Shown: one piece after another, positions 50,355 to 59,206 of the stretch | How positions within the stretch are numbered: the first letter of the stretch is position 1 | Layout of the letters: each line of letters starts with the position of its first letter | Origin: Ktedonobacter racemifer DSM 44963 | GTDB lineage: Bacteria; Chloroflexota; Ktedonobacteria; Ktedonobacterales; Ktedonobacteraceae | Assembly: GCF_000178855.1 (NCBI RefSeq) | Contig: NZ_ADVG01000003.1 | Location: 124,001 to 188,000, forward strand | Length of the DNA: 64,000 nt | Reading direction: 5' to 3' | Position numbers and translations under genes: made by a program | Notes under the pieces: model-generated | What the model saw: the letters and a program-made list of their open reading frames with translations, nothing else | Told to the model about the DNA's origin: nothing | The model's database searches: none

Positions 50355-50674
50355 GAGATACTCTTTTCTCCTGCAACTTCTTTTTGCTGATAGAGTAGAA
50401 GCTTGCCCAGACCTACAATCTCTGCTGGTCCCTCAGCCAGGGGGAAGAGATGCTCCCCAGCCCATGCGAAGGCCTTTCTATTGCCTTCTTCGGCCGCCTC
50501 CTGTGTCTCAAAGATGCTGATACTCACCGCCTCACCTTCTGCAATCTGCACCACAATAAACTCGATAAACCCTGGCTCATTCTTGAGAACTGGCACAAAG
50601 ACATCCTTTGTCTTTTGGGTCAGCATATCTATCAAATGTGGCTGGACCTTGATTTTTCTCATCACAGCATACAT
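50351..50674 (-). CDS. Antibiotic biosynthesis monooxygenase (ABM) family protein
   Basis: The 107-residue protein has the dimeric alpha/beta-barrel ABM fold: MYAVMRKIKVQPHLIDMLTQ, then VLKNEPGFIEFIVVQIAEGE and SISIFETQEAAEEGNRKAFA. Such proteins are cofactor-free oxygenases or stress proteins. It leads a two-gene operon with the alcohol dehydrogenase, which it overlaps by four bases. The start ATG 50674 lies after AAGGAACAGG. Confidence 0.85.
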   Translation of the reverse strand: MYAVMRKIKVQPHLIDMLTQKTKDVFVPVLKNEPGFIEFIVVQIAEGEAVSISIFETQEAAEEGNRKAFAWAGEHLFPLAEGPAEIVGLGKLLLYQQKEVAGEKSIS

Positions 50675-50789
50675 ATATATATTCCTGTTCCTTTCTGATA
50701 CAGCATTTATCCTCTACATGCTTGATTGTAGCCTGATAAGCTGATAGAATCGTTCCTAATTAAAAGCACTTTGAGATAGGAGCAGGAAA

Positions 50790-51740
50790 TTGGTCTATCG
50801 CCCAACGGCTCGCGTACTGACGGTCTTAGAACTCCTCCAGGCGCATGGACGCATGACGGGCGCGGAGCTGGCACGTCGGCTGGAGGTGGATGTCCGCACG
50901 GTTCGCAACTATATCGAGACCCTGGTTGATCTGGGCATTCCCGTGGAGGCTGAACGGGGCCGCTATGGAGCCTACCGCCTGCGCGCTGGCTATAAGCTCC
51001 CACCCCTAATATTTACTGAGGATGAGGCCCTGGCATTGACGCTCTCACTGCTGGTGGCCCGCCAATCGGGGCTGTCGAAGAGTGTCCCCTCTTTTGAGGG
51101 GGTGCTGGCCAAGGTTGAGCGCGTCCTGCCGAGCGAGACCCGCTCACGCATCCAGGCAGTCGCGCAGACGGTGGCCTTCGAGAGCGGGGCCACATCGGAG
51201 GCACCCTCGGGCCTGGCGGTAATGGTCCTCAGTTCGGCGATTCAGGAAGGGCGACGGGTACACCTGCACTATCGCTCGCCGCGTTCGGAGGTAACGGAAC
51301 GAGACTTTGATCCCTATGGAGTCGCCTATCACAGAGGCTTCTGGTACACCATCGGCTACTGCCACTTGCGTGAAGGTGAACGCCTCTTTCGCCTGGACCG
51401 GATCGAACACATCCAGATGACTACTGAAACCTTTCCTCCACGAGTCAACTTTCCCGCCCTCGAAGCGGTGCAACAGGCACTCGCCTCAGTGCCGAGGGTA
51501 TGGCAGATCGAGGTAAAGCTGGAGGCGACGTTAGAGGAAGCTCAACGACAGACCCACATTCCAAAGGCCTTCTTCACGGAGGTAACGGGTGGAGTTCTCT
51601 TACGCGTCGAGGTCGAGGATCTGCCCTGGATGGCTCGCCTGCTAGCAAGCCTGGATATGACCTTCACCGTCCAGCACCCACCTGAGTTATGCGAGGTCCT
51701 GCGCCAGCATGCCCACAAACTGATTAGCTACACGGAGTAA
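50790..51740 (+). CDS. YafY-type regulator (HTH plus WYL domain)
   Basis: The 316-residue protein starts at a TTG (50790) with ATAGGAGC upstream. The N-terminal winged HTH reads LTVLELLQAHGRMTGAELAR, RLEVDVRTVRNYIETLVDLG. The WYL domain (HLHYRSPRSEVTERDFDPYG, FWYTIGYCHLREGERLFRLD) senses nucleotides or other ligands, and a WCX extension ends the protein. It is divergent from the ABM/dehydrogenase operon, 115 bp away, and probably regulates it. Confidence 0.92.
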   Translation: MVYRPTARVLTVLELLQAHGRMTGAELARRLEVDVRTVRNYIETLVDLGIPVEAERGRYGAYRLRAGYKLPPLIFTEDEALALTLSLLVARQSGLSKSVPSFEGVLAKVERVLPSETRSRIQAVAQTVAFESGATSEAPSGLAVMVLSSAIQEGRRVHLHYRSPRSEVTERDFDPYGVAYHRGFWYTIGYCHLREGERLFRLDRIEHIQMTTETFPPRVNFPALEAVQQALASVPRVWQIEVKLEATLEEAQRQTHIPKAFFTEVTGGVLLRVEVEDLPWMARLLASLDMTFTVQHPPELCEVLRQHAHKLISYTE

Positions 51741-51753
51741 AGAGGGAAATGCA

Positions 51754-51806
51754 CAACTTACTACTCTAAAGTGCGCGTACCTTGTGCCCTTTAGAGTAGT
51801 AAGTTG
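51754..51806. terminator. 18-bp hairpin between convergent genes
   Basis: CAACTTACTACTCTAAAG (51754-51771) pairs with 51789-51806 without mismatch. It lies 14 bp after the WYL gene stop and 24 bp after the dehalogenase stop. Confidence 0.6.
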
Positions 51807-51829
51807 CTCCTCTAACATATATTACATCT

Positions 51830-52717
51830 TTATCCGGCAATAAACTCGTTGATGATGCGAGCAAGTTCGGGACCTTTGTCCTCTTGCAGGAAGTGGCCGG
51901 AGCTGGTAATGGTGGTGTGGGGCTGGCCCTTGGCACCGGGGATGAGAGCTTGCAAGACCGCGTCTCCGCCACGCGTGATGGGATCACTATCGCTGAAGGC
52001 TGTCAGGAAGGGTTTCTCCCAGCGGCGCAGGACCTCCCAGGCGGCGCGATTGGCCTCACTGGCAGGATCATCGGGTCTTGTAGGCACAAGCAACGGGAAC
52101 TGGAGCGCCCCGGTAAGATAGCTTTCATCAGGGAAAGGCGCGTCGTAGGCGGCAACAACTTCGGGCGCGAGCGGTGTCACACAGCCACCCTTAACGACAC
52201 GGCCCGCCTGAAAGCCCTGGAAGGTCTGCGACATGCGCTGCCAGTGCAGGAAGGCCTCGCTGGGCGGCTGGTCGCCCGTGGGCAGAAAGGTATTAGCAGC
52301 GACGACGCGGGCGAAGCGCGACGGTTGTTCTCCCGCGAGGCGCAGGCCAATCAGCCCACCCCAGTCCTGGCAGAAGAGCGTTATCTGCCGCAAGTCGAGC
52401 GTGTTCAGAACACCATGCATCCAGTCAACGTGGCGCTTATAAGTATAGTCCTCGCGCCGTGTAGGCTTATCCGAGCGACCAAAGCCAACGAGATCGGGAG
52501 CGATAACACGATGCCCGGCGGCGGACAGCAAGGGGACCATCTTGCGGTACAAATACGACCAGGAAGGCTCACCATGTAGCAAGAGAACCGGCGCAGCCTC
52601 GCGCGGCCCCTCATCGATATAGTGAATGCGCAGGCCATCCACCTCCAGGTAGTGTGGCTCAAAGGGATAATCAGGTAGGTTGACGAAGCGCTCATCTGGT
52701 GTGCGAAGTACTTTCAT
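51830..52717 (-). CDS. Haloalkane dehalogenase
   Basis: The 295-residue protein (ATG 52717 with GAAGGAAGGAAC upstream) is a good haloalkane dehalogenase of the DhlA/DhmA subgroup. The motif HGEPSWSYLYRKM carries the oxyanion Glu and Trp53. The nucleophile is Asp118 in CQDWGG, where Trp119 is the first halide-stabilising residue. The acid is in FSDSDPITR and the base His in SSGHFLQED. The N-terminal consensus (DERFVNLPDYPFEPHYLEVD) is typical. It would hydrolyse haloalkanes to alcohols and halide. The longer frame to 52816 is not supported. Confidence 0.93.
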   Translation of the reverse strand: MKVLRTPDERFVNLPDYPFEPHYLEVDGLRIHYIDEGPREAAPVLLLHGEPSWSYLYRKMVPLLSAAGHRVIAPDLVGFGRSDKPTRREDYTYKRHVDWMHGVLNTLDLRQITLFCQDWGGLIGLRLAGEQPSRFARVVAANTFLPTGDQPPSEAFLHWQRMSQTFQGFQAGRVVKGGCVTPLAPEVVAAYDAPFPDESYLTGALQFPLLVPTRPDDPASEANRAAWEVLRRWEKPFLTAFSDSDPITRGGDAVLQALIPGAKGQPHTTITSSGHFLQEDKGPELARIINEFIAG

Positions 52718-52905
52718 AGTTCCTTCCTTCTTTGTTAAGTGATTGACCCATCTCCATCGAGCGAGTAGAGAAAAAGAATTGTGGAGAACACCCCGGCAGG
52801 GAAGGTCCTCCTGCACCTCTCCAATATGATATACTATTTTTTACTTATTACACCTCTCGAACACGAAGATAAGGGACACAAAGTTGTGTCTGGAGAGATG
52901 CCACA

Positions 52906-53259
52906 ATGCCTGATACACTCCTATTCCTCATCATGGTAGGCATACTGGGTGTCTGCCTGCTGCTCGCCAACTATGGGAAACACTACCGCATTCGCCGTAC
53001 GGGCAGGCGTGTCCTGGCCAGGGTTGTCCAGGTCAACTACTATCAAGCAACGAAACAAGTGCAGGATATCCCGCTCTATAACATACCAACTGCGGTCGGT
53101 CGCTGGCGCTACGAGGTCATCGCCGAATGGAACGACCAGGCCAGCGGGAACGCGCTGCGCATCTCCAGCGGTCTTAAGAACGGCCTCCCCCGCTGCCAGC
53201 GCGGCGACTACCTCTGCGCCTACATTAGCTCAAAAGGCAGTTATCTGGAGAGTGCCTAG
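52906..53259 (+). CDS. Single-span membrane protein of unknown function
   Basis: The 117-residue protein has an N-terminal membrane segment (LLFLIMVGILGVCLLLANYG) and a small beta-rich domain (RRVLARVVQVNYYQATKQ, VGRWRYEVIAEWNDQASG, ANYLCAYI-like ending). It resembles the DUF3592-type pattern weakly. Its TAG stop (53257-53259) is formed across the insertion site of the IS630 element: TA is the target and G the first element base. The codon would also be TAG before insertion, so the protein is unchanged. Confidence 0.65.
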   Translation: MPDTLLFLIMVGILGVCLLLANYGKHYRIRRTGRRVLARVVQVNYYQATKQVQDIPLYNIPTAVGRWRYEVIAEWNDQASGNALRISSGLKNGLPRCQRGDYLCAYISSKGSYLESA

Positions 53260-54448
53260 TGATTAGTCCAAATTGGAATTGACAGGAGTGAGATACTGAT
53301 GGAAAAGCAAGGAGCCCGCCATGAAGCATCCCATTCCCGTCGCGTTGTCCGAATCCGATCGCGCCTCGCTGCAAACCTTCATCCATGCAGGCAAAGCCAA
53401 TGCTCGCACGTTTACCCGGGCACGCGTCTTGCTCAAAGCTGCTGAAGGCTGGACCGACCAACAGATCTGTGACGCCTTCGATATCAGCCGCAATACCTCC
53501 ATTCGTGTTCGACAGTTGTACCTACAAGGAGGACTCGAAGCGGTTCTGCACGACAAGCGGCAGCAGCGCCATCGGCAGGCACTCACGGGAGGACAAGCCG
53601 CCCATTTGATTGCCATTGCGTGCAGTCCAGTTCCTGATGGACATGACCATTGGACGCTGCGCTTGCTGGCAGGCAAAGTCGTTGAACTGGGCTTTGTCGA
53701 ATCGATCTCGCCAGAAACCATTCGCCAGCTCCTGAAAAAAACGAACTCAAACCCTGGCAACACGAGCACTGGTGCATTCCAACGGTAGGAGCCGAGTTTG
53801 TCGCGGCCATGGAAGACGTCCTCGATCTGTACGAGGAAGACTACGATCCACGCTATCCAACCGTTTGTTTTGACGAGAAACTGGTGGCCCCAGAGGCCGA
53901 CGTGCGGCCTCCTCTGCCGATGGAACCAGGGCACGTTGAACGCATCGATTATGAGTATGAGCGTTTGGGCACCGCCAATTTGTTTTTCTTTGTCGAGCCG
54001 CTTGCGGGCTGGCGTCACGTCGAGATGACCCAGCGGCGGACGAAGATTGATTATGCGCACTGCATCCGATGGTTGGTCGATGAGGTCTATCCGCACGCCG
54101 AGTACATTCGCCTCGTGCAGGATAATCTTAATACCCATACCGCAGCGGCTCTCTACGAAGCCTTTGAGCCCGCAGAGGCCAGGCGCATTTTGCAGCGGGT
54201 GGAGTTTCATTACACGCCCAAACATGGAAGTTGGCTCAACATGGCAGAAATTGAGATCGGTATCTTTGCTCGTGGCTGCCTCTCGCGTCGAGTGCGAAGT
54301 CTGACGGAGTTGCGCCAGCGCATCGCGACATTGCAGGCAGAGCGCAATGCTCTGCGTTGTACCATTTCGTGGCGGTTTACCTGCAACGATGCTCGGGACA
54401 CGCTCCATGATCTCTATCCTGCCATCAATAACAAACTGGACTGACTAC
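53259..54448 (+). mobile_element. IS630 family insertion sequence, 1190 bp
   Basis: The ends GTGATTAGTCCAAATTG (53259-) and the complement of the right end (GTAGTCAGTCCAGTTTG, to 54448) match at 12 of 17 positions. TA is present on both sides (53257-53258 and 54449-54450), the target duplication of this family. One transposase gene fills the element. Confidence 0.85.
53321..54444 (+). CDS. IS630 transposase in two overlapping frames
   Basis: ATG 53321 has AAGGAGC upstream. The first frame (53321-53788) holds the N-terminal HTH (TFTRARVLLKAAEGWTDQQI, CDAFDISRNTSIRVRQLYLQ). The second, in -1, continues from about 53738 (NELKPWQHE-type) to 54444. It carries the DDE catalytic core: VCFDEKL (Asp), LVQDNLNTHT (Asp), LNMAEIEIG (Glu). 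The shift happens at a run of seven A (CTGAAAAAAACG, 53734-53745). Re-reading one A restores KKNELKPW. Programmed -1 slippage is known in several IS families, so this copy may be functional; a lost A is the alternative. All three catalytic residues are present. Confidence 0.85.
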
Positions 54449-54693
54449 TAGCCTGCTATAGTGCTAAAGACAAGCTGTTAGAAAAGCTCAAACCTACCTA
54501 CAGGCGACATCGGAAGAGGATCGAGACGCTGATGATACCTTCAACATTCCCTGATATGCCCATCGCCAATCCTCCCTCGCATGTCTGGAGCAGCTCAAGG
54601 CTCGCCGCCCCGGCACCGTCACAATCACCTGCGCCTCTGGCCTGACCAAAGCCAGCATCACGATTACCGTCACTAAATAAGGTCGCTAGTTGC

Positions 54694-54731
54694 GAAGGAC
54701 CGGGTAACCGTTCGCGGTTACCCGGTCCTTC
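54694..54731 (+). terminator. 17-bp hairpin with TTCG tetraloop
   Basis: GAAGGACCGGGTAACCG pairs perfectly with CGGTTACCCGGTCCTTC around TTCG, an extra-stable RNA tetraloop. The sequence CTTCTGCCTTCC follows. It belongs to the decayed upstream gene. Confidence 0.6.
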
Positions 54732-54748
54732 TGCCTTCCCGCTTCTCT

Positions 54749-54806
54749 TTTCTCCTCCAATATGCTATTATTCCAATATTGGAATAATAGCATATTGGAG
54801 GAGAAA
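54749..54806 (+). promoter_or_regulatory. 58-bp perfect palindrome covering the PadR ribosome binding site
   Basis: The sequence is its own complement, centred on CCAAT|ATTGG (54777/54778). Its right arm ends with GGAGGAG, the ribosome binding site of the following gene, whose complement CTCCTCC begins the left arm. As DNA it could bind one or two PadR dimers. As RNA it would hide the ribosome binding site in a 29-bp stem. Confidence 0.75.
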
Positions 54807-54810
54807 GATT

Positions 54811-55383
54811 ATCACGACTCTAGGCTACGCTCTTCTGGCGCTCCTCGCTCGCCAGGAGTCCTCTGGCTATGACCTGGCTCAACGCCTTAAACGACCTATT
54901 GGCTTCTTCTGGACTGCTCATTCCAGCCACATTTACAGTGAGTTGGCCCGCCTGGAAGAGGGGGGATTTATTACCCCGCAAGTGGTCGCGCAACCTACTC
55001 GCCCTGCCAAGAGGCTGTTCTCCGTGACAGAGAGTGGTCTCGCAGCCTTACGCACATGGGTGACCACACCCATTGAGCCATCTCCACCGCGCGATGAGCT
55101 TGTGCTCAAAGCTTACGCTATCTGGCTAGCTGACCCCGCGCAGGCTATCGCTTTGTTTCGGCAACAGGAGGAGTTACACACTGCACGCTTGGCTGAGTAT
55201 GAACACATCCTGGCCCGAATCGAGCACGAGCATGGCAAGCAACTGGATATTACGCTGCCCGATTTTGGCAATTATGCGACTCTCCATGCGGGCGTGTACG
55301 CGGAGCAAGCCTCAGTCGCCTGGTGTCGTTGGATGGTGGAGCAGTTGACAAACCATTCTCGACAGGAAGCAGAGCAAGGATAG
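54811..55383 (+). CDS. PadR family regulator with a non-standard start codon
   Basis: The PadR winged HTH is complete only if translation starts at ATC 54811 (or ATT 54808): ITTLGYALLALLARQESSGY, then DLAQRLKRPIGFFWTAHSSH and IYSELARLEEGGFI. Family members usually begin MTTLGYALLGLL, so ATC stands exactly where ATG is expected, 7-8 bp after GGAGGAG. No ATG, GTG or TTG lies upstream in frame. The first ATG, 54943, would delete the HTH. The C-terminal half is the PadR_C-type coiled-coil (FRQQEELHTARLAEYEHILA). Length is 190 residues. Either translation starts at a rare AUC/AUU codon, or the gene was silenced by one base change. The palindrome upstream suggests autoregulation. Confidence 0.8.
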   Translation: MTTLGYALLALLARQESSGYDLAQRLKRPIGFFWTAHSSHIYSELARLEEGGFITPQVVAQPTRPAKRLFSVTESGLAALRTWVTTPIEPSPPRDELVLKAYAIWLADPAQAIALFRQQEELHTARLAEYEHILARIEHEHGKQLDITLPDFGNYATLHAGVYAEQASVAWCRWMVEQLTNHSRQEAEQG

Positions 55384-55429
55384 CCGCGTACTTACTCACA
55401 TAACGAGTATACAGGGAGGTTCTTTTTTT

Positions 55430-56563
55430 ATGAAACAGGATGATTTCCTTCACATGCACTCAAGAAGAGCAAAGCCCTTCTTCTTGCCAGTATATTCCAG
55501 ACGCCACTTCTGCTCTCTGGCGACGATGAGCATCCTCGTCGCCGCTTGCCAGTCCCCCGCGCCTGTGCAAATTCCAGCGACGCCGACACCACGCCCAACG
55601 CTCAAGCCTATCAGCGCCTCCAATGCACACAACCTGGCACAAATCGGCGTCCTGGAGAATATGCAGGACAAGGTACGCGGCCTCTGCTGGTCGCCTGATG
55701 GAAGCTTCCTGGCCGTGGCTCCAGGCGAGCACATTCAGATCTGGCAGAGCGCCTCCTTGAAACAGGTTGCCACATTACAAGGGAAAACAGGTAGCATCAA
55801 TGGGATGGCCTGGTCATCCGATGGCATCTCTCTGGCAGCTGCTGGCGACAAAGGCATAGTGCAGATCTGGCAAACCACCAACTGGCAGACCCAGAGACTA
55901 TTGAACTGGCAAACAACATCGACGCATCCTCGACCAGAACTATTGAGCGTGGCATGGTCCCCTACATCAAAGCAACTGGTAGCGGGGAATGCCGATGGCG
56001 CGCTTCTTCTCTGGGACACCACAAACGGAAGAAATCTTGGGCTTTGGGAGGGACCCAACCAATATGTAAGCTCAGGCGGACGCTATCCTTACGCGGTCTG
56101 GGGTGTGGCCTGGTCCCCTGATGGGCAACATATCGTCTCGAACCGCTATGATAAGTACACATTTATGTGGGACACCCAAAGTAGTAAGATTACCCACCAG
56201 CTCCCACCTCAGGACCAGCCCAATGGCGTTGCTTACTCGCCAGATGGACAGTTTGTTGCCACATCAAACGACGCTGGAACTGTCCAGATCTGGGATGCAC
56301 AAGGCAAACTTGTACGTGTTCTAACCGGTCATACAGATACGGGCTGGGCTTATCCCGTCATGTGGTCGCCTGATACCTCACTCCTGGCCACTGCACGCGC
56401 CTATGGCCTGGTACAGCTCTGGGAAGTGCAAAACGGGCAAGAGCTGGTCGCCATTCAGGGACACAACGCAGGTGTATTTACAGGGAGCTGGTCGCCTTCG
56501 GGTACCATTATTGCTACTGGCAGCGATGATGCAACGGTTCGCCTCTGGGGAGTTACGCGGTAA
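55430..56563 (+). CDS. WD40-repeat lipoprotein
   Basis: The 377-residue protein begins with a signal having arginine pair and lipobox (SRRHFCSLATMSILVAACQS, Cys at about residue 40) and a TP-rich linker. About seven WD40 blades follow: GLCWSPDGSFLAVAPGEHIQ, GMAWSSDGISLAAAGDKGIV, and the last GSWSPSGTIIATGSDDATVR. It is probably an extracytoplasmic scaffold; no enzymatic domain is present. ATG 55430 has AGGGAGG upstream. It follows the PadR gene by 46 bp and might be co-regulated. Confidence 0.88.
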   Translation: MKQDDFLHMHSRRAKPFFLPVYSRRHFCSLATMSILVAACQSPAPVQIPATPTPRPTLKPISASNAHNLAQIGVLENMQDKVRGLCWSPDGSFLAVAPGEHIQIWQSASLKQVATLQGKTGSINGMAWSSDGISLAAAGDKGIVQIWQTTNWQTQRLLNWQTTSTHPRPELLSVAWSPTSKQLVAGNADGALLLWDTTNGRNLGLWEGPNQYVSSGGRYPYAVWGVAWSPDGQHIVSNRYDKYTFMWDTQSSKITHQLPPQDQPNGVAYSPDGQFVATSNDAGTVQIWDAQGKLVRVLTGHTDTGWAYPVMWSPDTSLLATARAYGLVQLWEVQNGQELVAIQGHNAGVFTGSWSPSGTIIATGSDDATVRLWGVTR

Positions 56564-56704
56564 AGCCCTTATCTGGCACTGCTCAAGCAGGCGAAGCACT
56601 GGGTTTACGAAAAGAATACCTTATTCACCTCCTATGCAGCCAGAGCGACTGGCTAAGAAGAGAGAAAGACTAAGAAGGCGCGACAAATACACCTATTTCA
56701 CCAC

Positions 56705-56733
56705 AAGCCTGGTACTTTAGTATGGCCAGGCTT
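56705..56733 (+). terminator. Weak hairpin after the WD40 gene
   Basis: AAGCCTGG and CCAGGCTT (56705-56712, 56726-56733) form an 8-bp stem with a 13-nt loop, without T run. The stretch 56564-56827 otherwise holds no gene. Confidence 0.3.
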
Positions 56734-56827
56734 ACATGTATGTTATAGAACCGCTCCTCTAGCGACACCATAAGTGACAGCCAGGCATCGATCCCTGCGC
56801 TTTTGCTCTCGCTAGAAAGAAAACCAT

Positions 56828-58129
56828 ATGCACAAACTTCGATGGAAACCGCACTACTCCATCATTGTTGCGCTCATGTGTATTGTCTTACTTGGGCTAA
56901 TCATTGAAATAACAATATATGCTCGCGTTACGCCGACACAACGCTCATTTGCAGCCCAGGCAGATCAACAGAGAACGACGAAGAGATCCACTCCTCCCAG
57001 TAGGCATACAACCCTGAACGGCTGCCCCCCAGAAGGACATGGACAAAGGGCCGTTGTTACACCATTAGCTCATGGACAACTACCACATATTCTCTACCTG
57101 CAAACAAACGACATAATGAATGGCCCCTCAAGTGTGATCGATTTTGACGTGCTGCACAATGATAGCTCTGAAGTGACGAGGGAAGAAATCAAGGAAAGCC
57201 TCGTCTCGGCGAACGGAACATGGCTACTTATGCTTGTTCACAGCAACGGACATGATGAGGTCCGTCTTCTACGCCTGGATGGGAAAGACGAGCAGACCCT
57301 GTATTGTTCGCCCAATGGGGCACAACTGGAGAGCGTGCAATGGTCGCCGGATCAAACCTATATCGCCTGGAGCCTGATCCCGGCGACTGATAAGCTTCCA
57401 GATCTCTACCTGCTCAATCTTCACAGCGGGCAGATCACGAAGGTCGCGCAGGCAACTCGTTATAAAGGCTACCAGCCTGGAAGCTGGCTCAATGCGGGGC
57501 AACTCCTTGTAAAGGACAGTTTAAAGGATGGATCATCACAGGCACTCTATGTGTTGGATATCACAAAAAAGCCTCTTCCAGGGCTTCGGCAGATATTTCA
57601 GCCAGAAACACCGCTATGTTGGGACTATGTGGCAAGCGGCGATGGAAAGACACTGTACATAAGTGAGTGCGCTGGCGGAAATAGCATTTATCGGGGACCC
57701 AGCACCATCAGTGCGTTTCATCTTGCAAGCGACAAGACAGAAGAGATCTGGCACTCTAACACGATGGCCGTTACAGCCCTACGATTTGCAGCGAAGAGTG
57801 ACAAGCAACTGCTAGCCATCATTGGGAACAGTGCTCCAGGCATGCAGATTCCCACTGAACTCAACGGGCTCTGGATGATCTCGACTTCTGGAGAAGATAT
57901 CACAATTGCGGTCACAAACAAGTATGGAGAATATAGCGCCTTCGCAGACTTACGCGATCCCTGGTCGAACTTCTCACGCGACGGCACTATGTATGTGCTG
58001 CATACTACCTCCAATGAAGGGCAGGGAGATAAGCTTTACTACGGCGTTTTAGGCGGAGGCATACCCGCCCAGTTCGCAAATATAGCAGAGGGAGGAACAC
58101 TGGAAATGATCGGCTGGACGGAAGAATGA
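56828..58129 (+). CDS. Membrane-anchored TolB-like beta-propeller protein
   Basis: The 433-residue protein has an N-terminal anchor (YSIIVALMCIVLLGLIIEIT) and a long extracytoplasmic propeller with TolB-like blades: WLLMLVHSNGHDEVRLLRLD, ESVQWSPDQTYIAWSLIPAT and LYLLNLHSGQITKVAQ. There is no catalytic domain. Four bases (ATGA) overlap the D,D-carboxypeptidase gene, so the two are translationally coupled and may act together at the cell wall. ATG 56828 has only AGAAAGAAAA upstream. Confidence 0.75.
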   Translation: MHKLRWKPHYSIIVALMCIVLLGLIIEITIYARVTPTQRSFAAQADQQRTTKRSTPPSRHTTLNGCPPEGHGQRAVVTPLAHGQLPHILYLQTNDIMNGPSSVIDFDVLHNDSSEVTREEIKESLVSANGTWLLMLVHSNGHDEVRLLRLDGKDEQTLYCSPNGAQLESVQWSPDQTYIAWSLIPATDKLPDLYLLNLHSGQITKVAQATRYKGYQPGSWLNAGQLLVKDSLKDGSSQALYVLDITKKPLPGLRQIFQPETPLCWDYVASGDGKTLYISECAGGNSIYRGPSTISAFHLASDKTEEIWHSNTMAVTALRFAAKSDKQLLAIIGNSAPGMQIPTELNGLWMISTSGEDITIAVTNKYGEYSAFADLRDPWSNFSRDGTMYVLHTTSNEGQGDKLYYGVLGGGIPAQFANIAEGGTLEMIGWTEE

Positions 58130-59142
58130 GAGAGAAGAGAGCTTCTACCAGGCAACGCCTGCTGGCACTTGCCTTTGCCAGCCTATCTGGACTGCTAACG
58201 CTGAGTATCGTACTCTTTGCCTGCATATCCACCGGAGTAATCCCCTTGGGCGCAACCAATACACATGCAGCCCCAGGGACGGTGACGCCCAGCCCAACGC
58301 CAGAGCCTACGCCTATACCTCCGTCTGTCCTGACAGTGATGGGAGGCGCGCCACCAATCGACGCCAAAGCGGCCTACCTTCTTGATATTGATACTGGCAA
58401 TGTACTGGATGACCAGAACGCGGAACAGCCCTTGCCCATGGCCAGCACGACCAAAATCATGACGGCCCTGGTCGTCATTGAAGCCGCAAATCTCAAAAAG
58501 GAGGCCACGGTTTCTCCAGACATACCTCAATATGTCTTTCAGCATAATGGCAGTAATGCCAAACTGATGCCTGGAGATACCCTGACGATCAATGACCTGT
58601 TATACGCCTTGATGTTGCCGTCTGGTGATGATGCTGCCATCGTCCTGGCTCGCGCTGTCGCGGGAAGCTCAGACGCTTTTGTCGGGATGATGAACCGCTT
58701 TGCCCTGCGCCATCACCTTTTCCAAACACACTTTATCAACCCCGATGGATTGACATATTACGATGCGAATGGCAATCCCCTCCCCGGACACTATTCAAGT
58801 GCACGTGATTTAGCGCGCCTCACAGCGTATGCCTTGAGTAATCCCCTCTTCGCCAAAATTGTCGGCACCAGGCAGTATGACCTTGCATGGTCGCCAAAAC
58901 ATGGAGCCTACCATTGGGCGAATACCAACGACCTGTTCAACCTGTATCCAGCAACCACAGGCGTCAAGACCGGTTTCACCAACGAGGCAGGCTACTGCCT
59001 GGTCTTCTCCGCGACACGTGATCATCATCACCTGGTTGGCACCGTGCTCTTTAGCTCCAACACGGATACCAACCAGCGCTTTCGCGACGCCAAAACGCTC
59101 CTCGAATGGGGCTTTGGCCTGCCTATGCTGCCAGCTTATTAG
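58126..59142 (+). CDS. D-alanyl-D-alanine carboxypeptidase (peptidase S11)
   Basis: The 338-residue penicillin-binding protein trims peptidoglycan pentapeptides. It has an N-terminal membrane signal (LLALAFASLSGLLTLSIVLF) and a short PT linker, then the S11 domain. Motifs are MASTTKIM (Ser107 nucleophile, Lys110), SGDDAA (SxN-type motif with Asp) and VKTGFTNEAGYC (KTG). It lacks the C-terminal amphipathic domain of PBP5, as usual in DacF/DacB short forms. It is coupled to the upstream propeller gene. A strong terminator follows. Confidence 0.93.
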   Translation: MREKRASTRQRLLALAFASLSGLLTLSIVLFACISTGVIPLGATNTHAAPGTVTPSPTPEPTPIPPSVLTVMGGAPPIDAKAAYLLDIDTGNVLDDQNAEQPLPMASTTKIMTALVVIEAANLKKEATVSPDIPQYVFQHNGSNAKLMPGDTLTINDLLYALMLPSGDDAAIVLARAVAGSSDAFVGMMNRFALRHHLFQTHFINPDGLTYYDANGNPLPGHYSSARDLARLTAYALSNPLFAKIVGTRQYDLAWSPKHGAYHWANTNDLFNLYPATTGVKTGFTNEAGYCLVFSATRDHHHLVGTVLFSSNTDTNQRFRDAKTLLEWGFGLPMLPAY

Positions 59143-59160
59143 CTCTCCGTGAAAGAAATT

Positions 59161-59200
59161 AAGCTGCCCGACGCGTGCTAAAGCACGCGTCGGGCAGCTT
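59161..59200 (+). terminator. Intrinsic terminator, 19-bp stem plus T tract
   Basis: AAGCTGCCCGACGCGTGCT pairs perfectly with 59182-59200 around AA. The arm ends in CTTTTT. It serves the carboxypeptidase gene and faces the convergent AlkZ-related gene, whose stop is at 59207. Confidence 0.85.
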
Positions 59201-59206
59201 TTTGCT

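Larger units (their letters stand above)
54449..54810. other. Intergenic region, about 360 bp, with a coding remnant
   Basis: A start-less frame ending at 54680 reads RPGTVTITCASGLTKASITI, then TVTK and a stop. This is the typical end of a bacterial Ig-like (Big) domain from an exported glycosidase, probably a remnant. It is followed by a UUCG hairpin and the PadR palindrome. Confidence 0.4.

Noticed and set aside
51884..52579. 231-codon plus-strand open frame
   Set aside because: It is antisense to the haloalkane dehalogenase gene, whose catalytic residues are all visible.
53263..54408. 381-codon minus-strand open frame
   Set aside because: It is antisense to the IS630 transposase and has no family resemblance.
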